Program-made: the position numbers and the translations under genes
The notes under the pieces: model-generated
What the model saw: only the letters and a program-made list of their open reading frames with translations
Told to the model about the DNA's origin: nothing
Databases searched by the model: none
Source of the DNA: Herbinix sp.
GTDB taxonomy: Bacteria > Bacillota > Clostridia > Lachnospirales > Lachnospiraceae
Reading direction: 5' to 3'
Assembly: GCA_029238935.1 (NCBI GenBank)
Contig: JAQZBN010000001.1
Coordinates: 143,012 to 207,011 of the forward strand
Length of the DNA: 64,000 nucleotides
Part shown: one piece after another, positions 24,329-33,315 of the stretch
Position numbering within the stretch: the first letter of the stretch is position 1
How the letters are laid out: each line of letters starts with the position of its first letter

Positions 24329-26260
24329 ATGAATAAATCAATGAATACTTTGGAATTTGACCATATAAGAAATATGTTAAAAGATACTGCATGCTCTGAG
24401 GAAGCAAAGCAAAAACTGCTTGAGCTTAGCCCCTTTTTAAGCCTACGAGAGGTTATTACAAGAATTATCGAAACAACACAAGCCCGTAAGGTACTCGATA
24501 GTCTTGGAATGCCACCTATTCCAGCCATGAAGGAACTTGCTAAAATACTAGAACTGGCAGAAAAGGACGCCATGTTAATACCGGAGCAGCTTACCCAAGT
24601 AGGCCAGTTTATAGCCTCATGCAACCGCATGAAATCCTATCTTAAGAGAGCTGAGTTCCTTGGGGTGGATATTGCATATTACGGGGATGCATTTCAGGAT
24701 CTGTCAGGCTTACAAAATGAAATCAATCAGGCTATCCGCAACAACGAGGTAGATGATCTTGCTACCGGAGAATTGAAAGATATCCGCAGAAAAATAGAAA
24801 TTATAAATAATGATATAAAAATAAAACTTGAAAACCTTCTTCGAAGTAAAAAAGATTGGTTTACGGATGGATATGTCTCAAAACGAAATGGACATTACGT
24901 TCTTCCTGTAAAGAAGGAGTATAAGAATCAGATCAGCGGATCCGTACTTGATATTTCCTCCACCGGCTCCACTTATTTCATGGAGCCCACTGTTGTAATG
25001 AAGTTAGAGGAAGAATTGTCCTATCTTCATATCGCTGAAGATAATGAAATCCGTAAGATCCTCTATACGTTAACAGCCAGAGTTGCAGAATTAGCTATGA
25101 CCATACGTGTGAACGCTGAAACCATGGTAGCTCTTGATATTATCTTCGCCAAGGGTAAATTAAGCTCCGATATGAAAGCTGTAGCACCTGTTATGAATAA
25201 GGAACGATTGATCCGTATAAAGCAAGGACGGCACCCGCTATTGAACCGAGAAGAATGTGTTCCCTTGGACTTTTCCATCGGCAACAATACCCAAGGAATT
25301 ATTATCACCGGTCCAAATACCGGAGGAAAAACAGTAGCCTTAAAGACAGTAGGACTTCTTCAAATTATGGCGCAAAGCGGACTTCATGTTCCCTGTGAAG
25401 AAGCAGAATTTTGTATGAATAACTCCGTTCTGTGTGATATCGGAGATGGTCAGAGCATTACTGAGAACTTATCCACCTTCTCTTCCCATATCTCAAACAT
25501 TATCCACATTCTTGGCCATTCTGACCGGGATAGTTTGATTTTGTTGGATGAACTTGGTTCTGGTACTGATCCTGCTGAAGGAATGGGGATTGCAATCGCT
25601 ATTTTAGAAGAACTAAAACAAAAGGGTTGTCTCTTCGTTGCAACAACGCATTACCCTGAGATTAAAGAATATGCCGCTCAAACAGAAGGTCTGATGAATG
25701 CAAAGATGGCCTTTGACCGTGAAAGCCTACGACCCTTGTATAAACTGGAGATTGGTGAAGCCGGTGAATCCTGTGCTCTCTATATTGCAAAACGTCTGGG
25801 TCTTCCAAAGCGAATGCTTGAAAGAGCATATCAAGAGGCTTATGGAAAAGTACCGATTGAGAAGAAACCAACCATCGATGATACTTTCCTTATGAATGCC
25901 TCTGATAATGACTTTAAGGTGACAGCACCGGCGATTACAAAAGATATCAAAATCAAAACTCCCAGTGAAAGAAGCATGCGATTTAATATCGGTGACAGCG
26001 TTGTTGTATATCCACAGAAAAAGATAGGAATTGTATTTCGTACTGCAAATGATAAAGGTGAAGTTGGCGTGCAAATACAAAAGTCAAAACAGTTGGTAAG
26101 TCATAAACGTCTTCAACTAAAAGCGCCAGCCAGCGAACTCTATCCTGAGGATTACGACTTTTCCATCATCTTTGATACCGTAGCAAACCGTAAAGCAAGA
26201 CACAAGATGACTAAGCGATATCAGCCTGATCTGGAAATTGCATATGAGAAGGAAGTATAA
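24329..26260 (+). CDS. MutS2-like ATPase lacking the Smr nuclease domain
   Basis: A 643-residue cytosolic protein. Residues ~1-300 form the MutS2 core/clamp (LEFDHIRNML start, SSTGSTYFMEPTVV). The ATPase has Walker A GPNTGGKT (~329-336), the STFSSHISNI signature loop, Walker B LILLDELGSGTDP (~405-417) and the THYPE switch. A KOW-like domain follows (~551-592), and the protein ends at PEDYDFSIIF...KARHKM, the linker where normal MutS2 (~780-790 residues) continues into the Smr domain. MutS2 of Bacillus binds collided ribosomes and helps rescue them. A shorter Smr-less paralogue behind a leader peptide and attenuator suggests induction by ribosome stalling or by a ribosome-targeting drug (inference). 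It stands alone. Confidence 0.88.
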   Translation: MNKSMNTLEFDHIRNMLKDTACSEEAKQKLLELSPFLSLREVITRIIETTQARKVLDSLGMPPIPAMKELAKILELAEKDAMLIPEQLTQVGQFIASCNRMKSYLKRAEFLGVDIAYYGDAFQDLSGLQNEINQAIRNNEVDDLATGELKDIRRKIEIINNDIKIKLENLLRSKKDWFTDGYVSKRNGHYVLPVKKEYKNQISGSVLDISSTGSTYFMEPTVVMKLEEELSYLHIAEDNEIRKILYTLTARVAELAMTIRVNAETMVALDIIFAKGKLSSDMKAVAPVMNKERLIRIKQGRHPLLNREECVPLDFSIGNNTQGIIITGPNTGGKTVALKTVGLLQIMAQSGLHVPCEEAEFCMNNSVLCDIGDGQSITENLSTFSSHISNIIHILGHSDRDSLILLDELGSGTDPAEGMGIAIAILEELKQKGCLFVATTHYPEIKEYAAQTEGLMNAKMAFDRESLRPLYKLEIGEAGESCALYIAKRLGLPKRMLERAYQEAYGKVPIEKKPTIDDTFLMNASDNDFKVTAPAITKDIKIKTPSERSMRFNIGDSVVVYPQKKIGIVFRTANDKGEVGVQIQKSKQLVSHKRLQLKAPASELYPEDYDFSIIFDTVANRKARHKMTKRYQPDLEIAYEKEV

Positions 26261-26347
26261 AGACCAATTTCAATAATAGATCAGATCCTACTATAATCTT
26301 ATACAATGTCGGGTTACACCAACATGATATAATCTCCACCCATAGGA

Positions 26348-26410
26348 TTGCGCCTATGCTAGGCGCAACTAAAAAAACAAGAGTGTGAGGATTAAACTTC
26401 ACACTCTTGT
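26348..26410. terminator. Double hairpin between MutS2-like gene and thioesterase; includes a stop codon
   Basis: Stem 1: TTGCGCCTA (26348-26356) / TAGGCGCAA (26360-26368). Stem 2: ACAAGAGTGTGA (26377-26388) / TCACACTCTTGT (26399-26410), perfect 12 bp. On the minus strand stem 2 is followed by T7. The thioesterase stop codon (26392-26394) lies in the loop of stem 2 and its last codons form one arm. Confidence 0.85.
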
Positions 26411-26832
26411 TCCATTCTGTAGGCAAATGTTTCATAGATTTCTTTATAACTTTTCTTTAAGCTAAGGGGCTTAAATTCCTTTGTTACAAAGCAATGCTTT
26501 GTTTCTCCGGTAGCCCTTACTTTACCTGTCTTATGGTCTATGACACGATACAATATTGTCATTTTGATTCCATTAAACTCTACGATCCTTGTTTGAATTT
26601 CAACTTGTTCATTAAATCGAACGGAAGCTTTGTATTCACAGGCCGCTCCCAGTACAGGGATCATAATACCCAGTTCTTCCATTTTGTCGTAAGGCAATCC
26701 GATCTGTTCTAAGTAATAGATCCTGGCCTCTTCAAACCATCTGATATAATTAGAATGATGTACCACAGCCATCTGATCTGTCTCATAATATTGAGCTTGT
26801 CTAATATATGGGTTTATTTCTTGCTTCATCAT
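26392..26832 (-). CDS. Acyl-CoA thioesterase, YbgC/FadM-type hotdog fold
   Basis: A 146-residue cytosolic protein. YYETDQMAVVHHSNYIRWFEEAR (16-37, shown only in part here: YETDQMAVVHHSNY) holds the catalytic Asp of the 4HBT family and the following HHxNY. The VRFNEQVEIQTRI strand and the C-terminal GETKHCFV strand complete the hotdog fold. It hydrolyses acyl-CoA or acyl-ACP; chain-length preference is unknown. GAAGGTT precedes the ATG pair. It is a single-gene unit ended by the hairpin that overlaps its last codons. Confidence 0.9.
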   Translation of the reverse strand: MMKQEINPYIRQAQYYETDQMAVVHHSNYIRWFEEARIYYLEQIGLPYDKMEELGIMIPVLGAACEYKASVRFNEQVEIQTRIVEFNGIKMTILYRVIDHKTGKVRATGETKHCFVTKEFKPLSLKKSYKEIYETFAYRMEQECEV

Positions 26833-26876
26833 TTGAACCTTCTTTCATTTTCTTCACTACTTTTATTATCTTCTTG

Positions 26877-27122
26877 ATTTTATATATTCTTCTTTTTATA
26901 TATTCATCTTTTTATATATTGATGTTTATATATATTCTTCTTTTTATATATTCTAGCTTTTTTATATTCTAGCCTTTTATAATGTACCCATAACTGTGGA
27001 CACATTATTTAGTGGAGACCTATCTTTCAGACATCCTTACTAAATAGATCCATAATTATGGACACTGTGCATTTTTATATTCTAGCTTTTTTATATTCTA
27101 GCTTTTTTATATTCTTGCTTTT
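26877..27122. repeat. AT-rich minisatellite, two blocks split by an inserted element
   Basis: Units of about 16 bp, typified by TTTTTTATATTCTAGC, run from about 26877 to 26980 and resume from about 27071 to 27122. The 5' units are more variable (TTTTTATATATTCTTC type) than the 3' ones. The two blocks are separated by the 77-bp inverted-repeat element at 26987-27063, which seems to have landed within the array. Confidence 0.75.
26987..27063. mobile_element. Possible miniature inverted-repeat element (about 77 bp)
   Basis: The left end CCCATAACTGTGGACACATT continues into ATTTAGTGG; the right end read on the minus strand is TCCATAATTATGGATC then TATTTAGTAAG. These align well (CCATAA-T-TGGA, TATTTAGT), giving imperfect terminal inverted repeats of about 26-29 bp around a core of ~20 bp. 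The ends look like those of an insertion sequence, but there is no transposase and no clear target duplication. Calling it a MITE or IS remnant is an inference. Confidence 0.4.
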
Positions 27123-27150
27123 TGCTTTTAGTTTTAAGTGTTTACAGTCT

Positions 27151-27900
27151 TCATTCCATTAAACTTAACAAATTCCCGTCATAACTCCAACCATGATCAT
27201 TATGGTAAATCATCTGCTTGCTCATACCACCATCAATCGTGATATTCTCCCCGGTGATAAATCCACTGTCTTCACAGCACAAGTACATTACCATCCTGGC
27301 AATATCAAGAGGTCTCCCTATTCTTTTTACCGGGTGCTGTTTCTTATCATAATCATCCCATTGACCATCCGTCGTATCAATCCAACCAGGTGCAATAGAA
27401 TTGACTCTTACTCTTCCAGCCAGGCTGACCGCCAGTGCATGAGTCAAAGCCGAGATACCACCCTTAGCAGCAGAATAACTTTCCGTATCTTCCTGAGACA
27501 TAGCTGCTCTGGTTGAAGAAATATTTACAATCGCTCCATTCTCTGAAAAATAAGGCAGAAATAGCTTGGATAGCAGATATGGAGCTGTTATTCCAACCCT
27601 TAATACATAATTAAAATCATCACAAGTACAACCGGATAAAATACCCTTACGGCTAAGACAGGCGTTATTAATTAGAAAATCCAACTTACCAAATCGTTCT
27701 ATGACTTGTTTGGTAAAGCTTTCGAGTACCGCTTCTTTGGCGATATCTCCCTGGTAATAGAAATCACAATCCACTTCATTCTTATCTAAATCTACTACAG
27801 CTACTTTGGCACCAGCTTTTTTGAATTCCTCTGTAATGCATTTTCCTATTCCATTGGCACCACCTGTTACCGCTACTATTTTTTCATTAAAGTTCATCAT
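27151..27900 (-). CDS. Short-chain dehydrogenase/reductase (SDR)
   Basis: A 249-residue cytosolic NAD(P)-dependent oxidoreductase. Cofactor motif TGGANGIG (12-19), NNA near 78-80, catalytic Ser in NISSTRA (~128), YSAAKGG with Tyr142 and Lys146, and the C-terminal GFITGENITIDGGMSKQMIY. Asp37 after strand 2 favours NAD over NADP. Substrate is not evident; close relatives are annotated as 3-oxoacyl-ACP reductase-like. It begins 5 bp after the stop of the GGDEF gene, so the two are co-transcribed, an odd pair functionally. Confidence 0.88.
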   Translation of the reverse strand: MMNFNEKIVAVTGGANGIGKCITEEFKKAGAKVAVVDLDKNEVDCDFYYQGDIAKEAVLESFTKQVIERFGKLDFLINNACLSRKGILSGCTCDDFNYVLRVGITAPYLLSKLFLPYFSENGAIVNISSTRAAMSQEDTESYSAAKGGISALTHALAVSLAGRVRVNSIAPGWIDTTDGQWDDYDKKQHPVKRIGRPLDIARMVMYLCCEDSGFITGENITIDGGMSKQMIYHNDHGWSYDGNLLSLME

Positions 27901-27905
27901 CTCAC

Positions 27906-28796
27906 CTATACTTCCACTCTATTTCTTCCCATGTTCTTTGCTTCATAAAGTTTCTGATCCGCTAGGTCAATAATATCATCCGCTGTAATACCTTTCTTTG
28001 CTTTCTTACAGCAGATTCCAAAGCTTGCTGTGACCTTGATATCATGTCCATTACTCCGTATTGTACTATGTTCCACGGTCCGTCTCATTAGTTCTGCAAT
28101 ATTCTCGGTAACCTCTTGCGTTGCCCCGGGTAGGCAAACCAAGAATTCCTCACCGCCATATCTTGCTACCCAGTCACTTTCTCTCTTTAAACATCCTGAG
28201 ATTGTATTAACAAAGCTTTTTAGAACTCCATCTCCGGTAATATGTCCATAGGTGTCATTTACTTCCTTGAAGTTATCAATATCTATCATAATTATTCCAA
28301 TTTTTTGTTCCACCAAATAGGCATTGATCAGTTCAACCGGAAGCTTTTCATTAATGTATCTTCGGTTGTATATTCCGGTAAGTGGATCTTTTAAAGCCAA
28401 GCTGTTGATACACTCGATCATAGAGTACACTTCGGTATGACGAATTCCATCTTGATTTTCAAAAACCATACTATTGGTAGCATCCTTTAATAATTCTACC
28501 ACGATTCGATTTCCGTCCAGTTCTGCCGGAACGGATGTCACTAAGAAAATCTTATCAGGAGCGTATTCAATTTTAACATAAGTTTCGTTATCTTGGTACG
28601 CTCGCATGGATACACAATTATTACAGGTCTGCTTTCGCTCCCAAAATTCAAAGCAATGTAAATTCTCTTCTATCAGTTTATTCTCCGAATATTTTAAAAT
28701 TTTTTTTGTTGTGGGATTCACTAATCGTACCATGTCATACATTTTATCAATTATTCTAAGTTTATCCAGCATAATATCTAAATTATCATCGCACAT
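27906..28796 (-). CDS. GGDEF-domain diguanylate cyclase with N-terminal PAS-like sensor
   Basis: A 296-residue cytosolic protein. The C-terminal ~165 residues are a GGDEF domain: DPLTGIYNRRYINE at the start, IGIIMIDIDNFKEVNDTYGH as the metal/GTP region, and the active-site RYGGEEFLV. No RxxD inhibitory site is evident. The N-terminal ~120 residues look like a PAS domain with a Cys pair (KQTCNNCVSM) that could bind a metal or sense redox state. It should make cyclic di-GMP. AAGGAGGATCTTAC points to the ATG at 28796 rather than 28820. Confidence 0.88.
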   Translation of the reverse strand: MCDDNLDIMLDKLRIIDKMYDMVRLVNPTTKKILKYSENKLIEENLHCFEFWERKQTCNNCVSMRAYQDNETYVKIEYAPDKIFLVTSVPAELDGNRIVVELLKDATNSMVFENQDGIRHTEVYSMIECINSLALKDPLTGIYNRRYINEKLPVELINAYLVEQKIGIIMIDIDNFKEVNDTYGHITGDGVLKSFVNTISGCLKRESDWVARYGGEEFLVCLPGATQEVTENIAELMRRTVEHSTIRSNGHDIKVTASFGICCKKAKKGITADDIIDLADQKLYEAKNMGRNRVEV

Positions 28797-28833
28797 GTAA
28801 GATCCTCCTTCATGATACAATTATCTTCCTTTA

Positions 28834-29547
28834 TTAATCGATTACAGGTAGCTCCTTAATAAATTCGAAAAGTTCAATAAAATCTCCCTGACAAAAAGCT
28901 GTTACGTCTTCGTTTTCCTCATTGATGATACATTCATTCAAAAGATAAGTCTCCATCCCCAACTTCGCTGTGCACATATCTTCCCGAACATCATTGCCGA
29001 TCATCAGACAGTCCTTTGGTTGTCTTCGAACTTTTTGTAAGATATCCTTATAATACTCCAAATTTGGTTTGCAATAACTAGAGTTTTCATATGTAGTAAT
29101 CAAATCAAAATCAGCAGGATTTAATCCTGCCCAAGACATACGGGCCAGCGTAGCAACACGGGGAAAGATTGGATTGGTTGCTAAGACTAGGCGATATCCC
29201 TTTTCTTTGATCAGCTTAATACACTCACTGGCGATCGGAGTTGGCTTTGTTACATCCACTAATTGATGAAATTCATTTTGATAAAACTTTTCGAATTCCG
29301 GTTCTGCTTGACGAACCTCCTCTCCAAAGATTGCTGCAAACGTATCCCAAAATTTCTTCTCATTTGTTACTGACCCATCGTTTTCAATCATCGCTTTTGT
29401 ACCTGCCCAGATACCTTTTACCAGCTTATCCGGAGCAAAACCCATTGGCATACATTTGCTTGCCAACTTCTTAAAATACTGCTCTACAAATTCGCTCTGA
29501 TCCATCGGCAATAGGGTTCCATCCAAATCAAATATCACTGTATTCAT
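28834..29547 (-). CDS. HAD-superfamily hydrolase
   Basis: A 237-residue cytosolic phosphatase-like protein. Motif I DLDGTLL (7-13, nucleophile Asp7 and Asp9), motif II in LVLATNPIFPR, the conserved Lys in YCKPNLEYYKDIL and motif IV MIGNDVREDM. The long helical cap inserted after motif I makes it a subfamily I (C1 cap) HAD enzyme. It likely cleaves a small phosphate ester; substrate unknown. AAAGGAG precedes the ATG. Confidence 0.88.
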   Translation of the reverse strand: MNTVIFDLDGTLLPMDQSEFVEQYFKKLASKCMPMGFAPDKLVKGIWAGTKAMIENDGSVTNEKKFWDTFAAIFGEEVRQAEPEFEKFYQNEFHQLVDVTKPTPIASECIKLIKEKGYRLVLATNPIFPRVATLARMSWAGLNPADFDLITTYENSSYCKPNLEYYKDILQKVRRQPKDCLMIGNDVREDMCTAKLGMETYLLNECIINEENEDVTAFCQGDFIELFEFIKELPVID

Positions 29548-29952
29548 TTATATTCTCCTTTTTACTCCTATGTATATTCCATTTTCTCATCTATCACTAT
29601 TATTATCAAAACTTTATCAGGATAATAATATAACAAAAAAAGTACAAGAAACTTTACTTAATAAACTGGTAACATTCCTAACTCCTTATTATTACTATAC
29701 CTATATTCAAACATCCCATACATTATATCTCTTATTCTATGTGTTCTCAATAAAAATACATAGTTTCTATCCTCTTATATTTCACATCTTTTACATGATA
29801 CCCTTAAACTAGATAACCGAACCACAGGCATGTGATTACCAGATAATGATATGTATTAAAACATATCGTAATGCACTGCTCCATCAATACCTGCTAAATT
29901 GACCTTTCTCTACTACGTCAAATTAGTCCATTCCAAAAATCGTAACCATTAG
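29548..29952. other. AT-rich intergenic region
   Basis: No gene seen. An 80-codon plus-strand frame at 29570 has the composition of random AT-rich DNA and no ribosome site. The promoter for the HAD gene should lie in the first 100 bp. Confidence 0.4.
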
Positions 29953-29995
29953 AAAAGCACTTGTAAGTTACAGTTTAACGCTACCTTACAAGTGC
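29953..29995 (-). terminator. Terminator after the aldo-keto reductase
   Basis: Perfect 11-bp stem GCACTTGTAAG (29957-29967) / CTTACAAGTGC (29985-29995), with TTTT following on the minus strand. Confidence 0.8.
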
Positions 29996-30017
29996 TGTCA
30001 TTGGTATTTGGCTTTGA

Positions 30018-31208
30018 TTATTTTATCTTTAGGAATTTTCTCGCAACACTTACAATTGGTTTATAGAGAATTCCTTCCATCTCTTTACTTACGGTTCTTA
30101 ACTCTTTCCTTATCTCTATGTTTTGTGGACAGTGCTTTTCACATTTACCACATTCCTTACACATCGAAGCATAAGCCGGCTTTACAGACAAAGCTCCTAA
30201 GGTCTGCATGTATTTCCACCGAGCCGATTTATCATTCAAGAGATACTTGTCATTATAGCTGGAAAAGCACCCTGGAATATCAACTCCGGCCGGGCAAGGC
30301 ATACAGTAGGCACAGGCAGTACAAGGCACCTTTGTCTTCTCCATCATAACTTCTTTTACCTTAGCAAACACCTTTCGCTCTTCTTCGGATAAAGAGTTCG
30401 CTTCAGTTTCGGAAGCAATACGAATGTTATCTGCAATTTGCTCTTCCGTACTCATACCGGAGAGAAGTACTGTAACTTCGGGATGATTCCACACCCAACG
30501 GAGCGCCCATTCCGCAGGAGTACGATGTTTATCGTAACTCTGGAAGGTTTTAATTACTTTCTCCGGAAGGTTATTCACCAGTTTTCCTCCTCGCAAGGGT
30601 TCCATTACAATCACAGGAATTCCAAGGGATGCTGCCAGCAAAAGTCCTGATTTTGTTGCCTGATTGTTCTCATCCAGATAATTATATTGTATCTGGCAAA
30701 AATCCCAGGGATACGCTTGCACGATATCTTCAAAATCCGTCTTCTTCCCATGAAAGGAAAACCCAATATTCTTAACTGTTCCTTCTTTCTTTAACTGTTC
30801 CAGCCATTCTAATACCCCAAGAGAAACAAGACGGTCAAACATAGGTTTATCCGTCAGCATATGAAGAAGATAATAGTCAATATAATTCGTCTGCAGTCTC
30901 TCCAGCTGGGTAGCCATAATTTTCTTCGCATTGTCTAGTTTATTTACCATAAAGGGTGGAAGCTTGGTTGCTATTTTAACCTTCTCACGATATCCACCGA
31001 GTAGAGCTTGTCCTAGTAAAGATTCGCTTTTCCCCCCATGATAGATATAAGCGGTATCAAAATAATTAACTCCCTTTGCAATGGAATCCCGTATCATGGC
31101 AATCGCTCTTGGTTCGTCAATGCTATTTCCCTTGGTTGGAAATCTCATGCATCCAAAACCTAGAATAGAGAGTTGATCACCGTTTTTTACATTTACTCTT
31201 GTATTCAT
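30018..31208 (-). CDS. Aldo-keto reductase with C-terminal 4Fe-4S ferredoxin domain
   Basis: A 396-residue cytosolic protein. The first ~280 residues are an AKR TIM barrel (NYFDTAYIYHGGKSE with catalytic Asp/Tyr, a Lys in the ATKLP strand, His in YYLLHML). The last ~110 residues hold two iron-sulfur motifs: C-TA-C-AY-C-MPCP near residue 300 and C-KE-C-GK-C-EKHCP near residue 350. This clostridial AKR class couples sugar/aldehyde reduction to ferredoxin-like electron transfer; substrate unknown. GGGGGTT lies ahead of the ATG. Single-gene unit. Confidence 0.9.
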   Translation of the reverse strand: MNTRVNVKNGDQLSILGFGCMRFPTKGNSIDEPRAIAMIRDSIAKGVNYFDTAYIYHGGKSESLLGQALLGGYREKVKIATKLPPFMVNKLDNAKKIMATQLERLQTNYIDYYLLHMLTDKPMFDRLVSLGVLEWLEQLKKEGTVKNIGFSFHGKKTDFEDIVQAYPWDFCQIQYNYLDENNQATKSGLLLAASLGIPVIVMEPLRGGKLVNNLPEKVIKTFQSYDKHRTPAEWALRWVWNHPEVTVLLSGMSTEEQIADNIRIASETEANSLSEEERKVFAKVKEVMMEKTKVPCTACAYCMPCPAGVDIPGCFSSYNDKYLLNDKSARWKYMQTLGALSVKPAYASMCKECGKCEKHCPQNIEIRKELRTVSKEMEGILYKPIVSVARKFLKIK

Positions 31209-31305
31209 CTTATATAACCCCCGATTTTATAATGCCTACACCCAAGGGTAGATAATTTTTACCTTATCTACCGCTTGGGAGTATATTAATCTATCACTTC
31301 AGATA

Positions 31306-32337
31306 TTATTTTCCTGCAATCCCATAGAAGAATTCGCTTAAGGATGCCACTCCTTTTTGAGTTGTAGCCCAGGAAGTAACAAATCGTACTACACTATGAT
31401 GGTCATCCAACTTGATCTGAACAGAATACCTGAATTTCTCTGATAATTCATCTAAGATATCATTGGGTAAAATAGGGAATAATTGATTGGTGCAAGGTGG
31501 CGCATAGAAGGAATATCCACATTCGGTTAATACCTTGGATATTTTTTCTGCCATTTCATTCGCATGATATCCCAATTCAAAATATAAATTATCCTCGAAT
31601 AATACTTCAAACTGAATTCCTGCGATAAATCCTTTTGCCATCATAGCACCTCTCTGCTTAATCAGGAAGCGGAAATCTTTCTTTAATTCATCCTTGCAGA
31701 TCACCAATGCTTCTCCCAGAAAGGCTCCGTTCTTCGTGCCACCGATATAAAAGACATCTACGAGTTGCGGCAGATCAGATAATTCGATATCATTTCCTCT
31801 ACAGGTTAAAGCAGATGCTAGCCTTGCACCATCCATAAAAAGCAACAAATCATTTAATTGACAGACACGATGGATCGCTGCTAGCTCAGCTTTGGAATAA
31901 ATCGTTCCCAGCTCGGTGGAATCAGACAAATATACCATCTTAGGCTGAACCATATGCTCATCCGTATGATAATGAAGAGCTGAGATAATTGCTTCCGGAG
32001 TTAACTTACCCTCTTTACCGGGTACCGTATAAACTTTATGACCGGTTGCTTCGATGGCTCCGGTTTCATGAACATTAACATGTCCGGTATCTACCGCAAT
32101 CACACACTGATGGGGCCTTAGAAATGCAGAAATAACAAGTAAGTTGGTTTGCGTACCGCCCGGAATAAAATGAATATCCACATCATCTCTCTTTAGCTGC
32201 TTCTTTATCAACATTTTCGCTTTTTGGCTGTGTACATCTTCACCATATCCAATATTCTGCTCCAGGTTTGATTTCATTAATAATTCCAAAATCCGTGGAT
32301 GTGCACCTTCACTATAATCATTCATAAAACTATACAT
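31306..32337 (-). CDS. Low-specificity L-threonine aldolase (PLP enzyme)
   Basis: A 343-residue cytosolic fold-type I PLP enzyme: MYSFMNDYSEGAHPRIL start, FIPGGTQTNLLVI phosphate-binding region, LFMDGARLASAL with the Asp that binds the pyridine nitrogen, and the PLP lysine in IGGTKNGAFLGEA. It cleaves L-threonine or allo-threonine to glycine and acetaldehyde. Usual length is about 340. I prefer the second ATG (32337), because AAGAGGT sits 7 bp before it and abuts the first. Single-gene unit. Confidence 0.92.
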   Translation of the reverse strand: MYSFMNDYSEGAHPRILELLMKSNLEQNIGYGEDVHSQKAKMLIKKQLKRDDVDIHFIPGGTQTNLLVISAFLRPHQCVIAVDTGHVNVHETGAIEATGHKVYTVPGKEGKLTPEAIISALHYHTDEHMVQPKMVYLSDSTELGTIYSKAELAAIHRVCQLNDLLLFMDGARLASALTCRGNDIELSDLPQLVDVFYIGGTKNGAFLGEALVICKDELKKDFRFLIKQRGAMMAKGFIAGIQFEVLFEDNLYFELGYHANEMAEKISKVLTECGYSFYAPPCTNQLFPILPNDILDELSEKFRYSVQIKLDDHHSVVRFVTSWATTQKGVASLSEFFYGIAGK

Positions 32338-32648
32338 TGTCATACCTCTTTACTTTTTCTTATAATTTTATCGCTTATTTTATTATATTCTTGTTATATC
32401 GATTTGCTTATAATCTTTTCGTAAGCATTTCATGTCTACATTTGACGTTTTCTTAAGCATTCCTATCATTACGTTACTTCTTTTTTCATTGAAAAAATGT
32501 TGTTTTCTCTAATGTTTTCATTTTATACCTTTCTTGGTGATTTGCAACAAATATTTTTTGATCGTCTTTTTATATGAATTATTATTATTTTGGATATATT
32601 TCATCAATTTGAAAATACTATTACCGTAAAATTAACGGAGGTGTTGAC
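32338..32648. other. Divergent intergenic region, threonine aldolase / coat gene
   Basis: AT-rich, no gene. It must hold both divergent promoters. I see no convincing SigA or CATAnnnTA element at the 36-nt distance used by the other small sporulation genes. Confidence 0.4.
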
Positions 32649-33158
32649 ATGATTGCAAATATAACCTTATCAACGAAAGAAAAATTATTACTTCAGGATC
32701 AAAAAGGTCATGAAGAGATTTGTATTCAAAAGTACACAAGCTATGCAAATTTAGCATCTGACAAGCAGTTGAAGGATATCTTCACTAGCAATGCTAATCA
32801 GGAAAAGGAACATTTAAATACGATCAATCAGCTGTTAAGCGGTCAGGTTCCTGATACCAACAGCAGCAGCAAACAGGGTGGAAACAATAATCAACAGCAA
32901 CAACAGGCTCAGCCTCAAGGTGTATCCACTTCCTTTGGACTTGGCAGCTCATCAAATCCTATCACACCCGATAAGGATCTTTGCACTGATATCTTAATGA
33001 CTGAAAAATATGTATCCGGCACCTATGATACTGCAATCTTTGAATTTAGTGATCCTCAAGTTCGTCAGGTATTAAATCATATCCAAAAAGAAGAACAGGA
33101 ACACGGTGAAAAGGTATTTAAGTATATGGAAAGCAAGGGTATGTATAACACAAAGTAA
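32649..33158 (+). CDS. CotF-like spore coat protein (ferritin-like helices)
   Basis: A 169-residue soluble protein with two helical halves around a low-complexity Gln/Asn/Ser-rich linker (~75-105). Both halves carry the CotF-type pattern of an E/H-rich helix: GHEEICIQKYTSYANLASD...NQEKEHL and LCTDILMTEKYVSGTYDTAI...EEQEHGEKVF. Clostridial homologues are coat proteins. The ExxxxH-like pairs recall ferritin-like folds, but a metal role is not claimed. ACGGAGG precedes the ATG; a strong terminator follows. Confidence 0.85.
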   Translation: MIANITLSTKEKLLLQDQKGHEEICIQKYTSYANLASDKQLKDIFTSNANQEKEHLNTINQLLSGQVPDTNSSSKQGGNNNQQQQQAQPQGVSTSFGLGSSSNPITPDKDLCTDILMTEKYVSGTYDTAIFEFSDPQVRQVLNHIQKEEQEHGEKVFKYMESKGMYNTK

Positions 33159-33167
33159 TTTGATAAG

Positions 33168-33212
33168 AAAAGGATGTTCTCAAAGTCTTACCTTTGGGAA
33201 CATCCTTTTTTG
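33168..33212 (+). terminator. Terminator after the CotF-like gene
   Basis: AAAAGGATGTTCTCAAAG (from 33168) pairs with CTTTGGGAACATCCTTTT (33192-33209), followed by more T. Confidence 0.9.
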
Positions 33213-33315
33213 TGTTTCTCATATTAGGGGGGAATCTATTAATTACTATCTGCGTATCCTTGATCGTATTCGTGAATGATTACTTACTGATATAATGAAT
33301 TTCGGAGCGTAAATT

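Noticed and set aside
29570..29812. 80-codon plus-strand ORF in an AT-rich gap
   Set aside because: Low-complexity Tyr/Leu/Phe/Ser composition expected from AT-rich noncoding DNA; no ribosome site.
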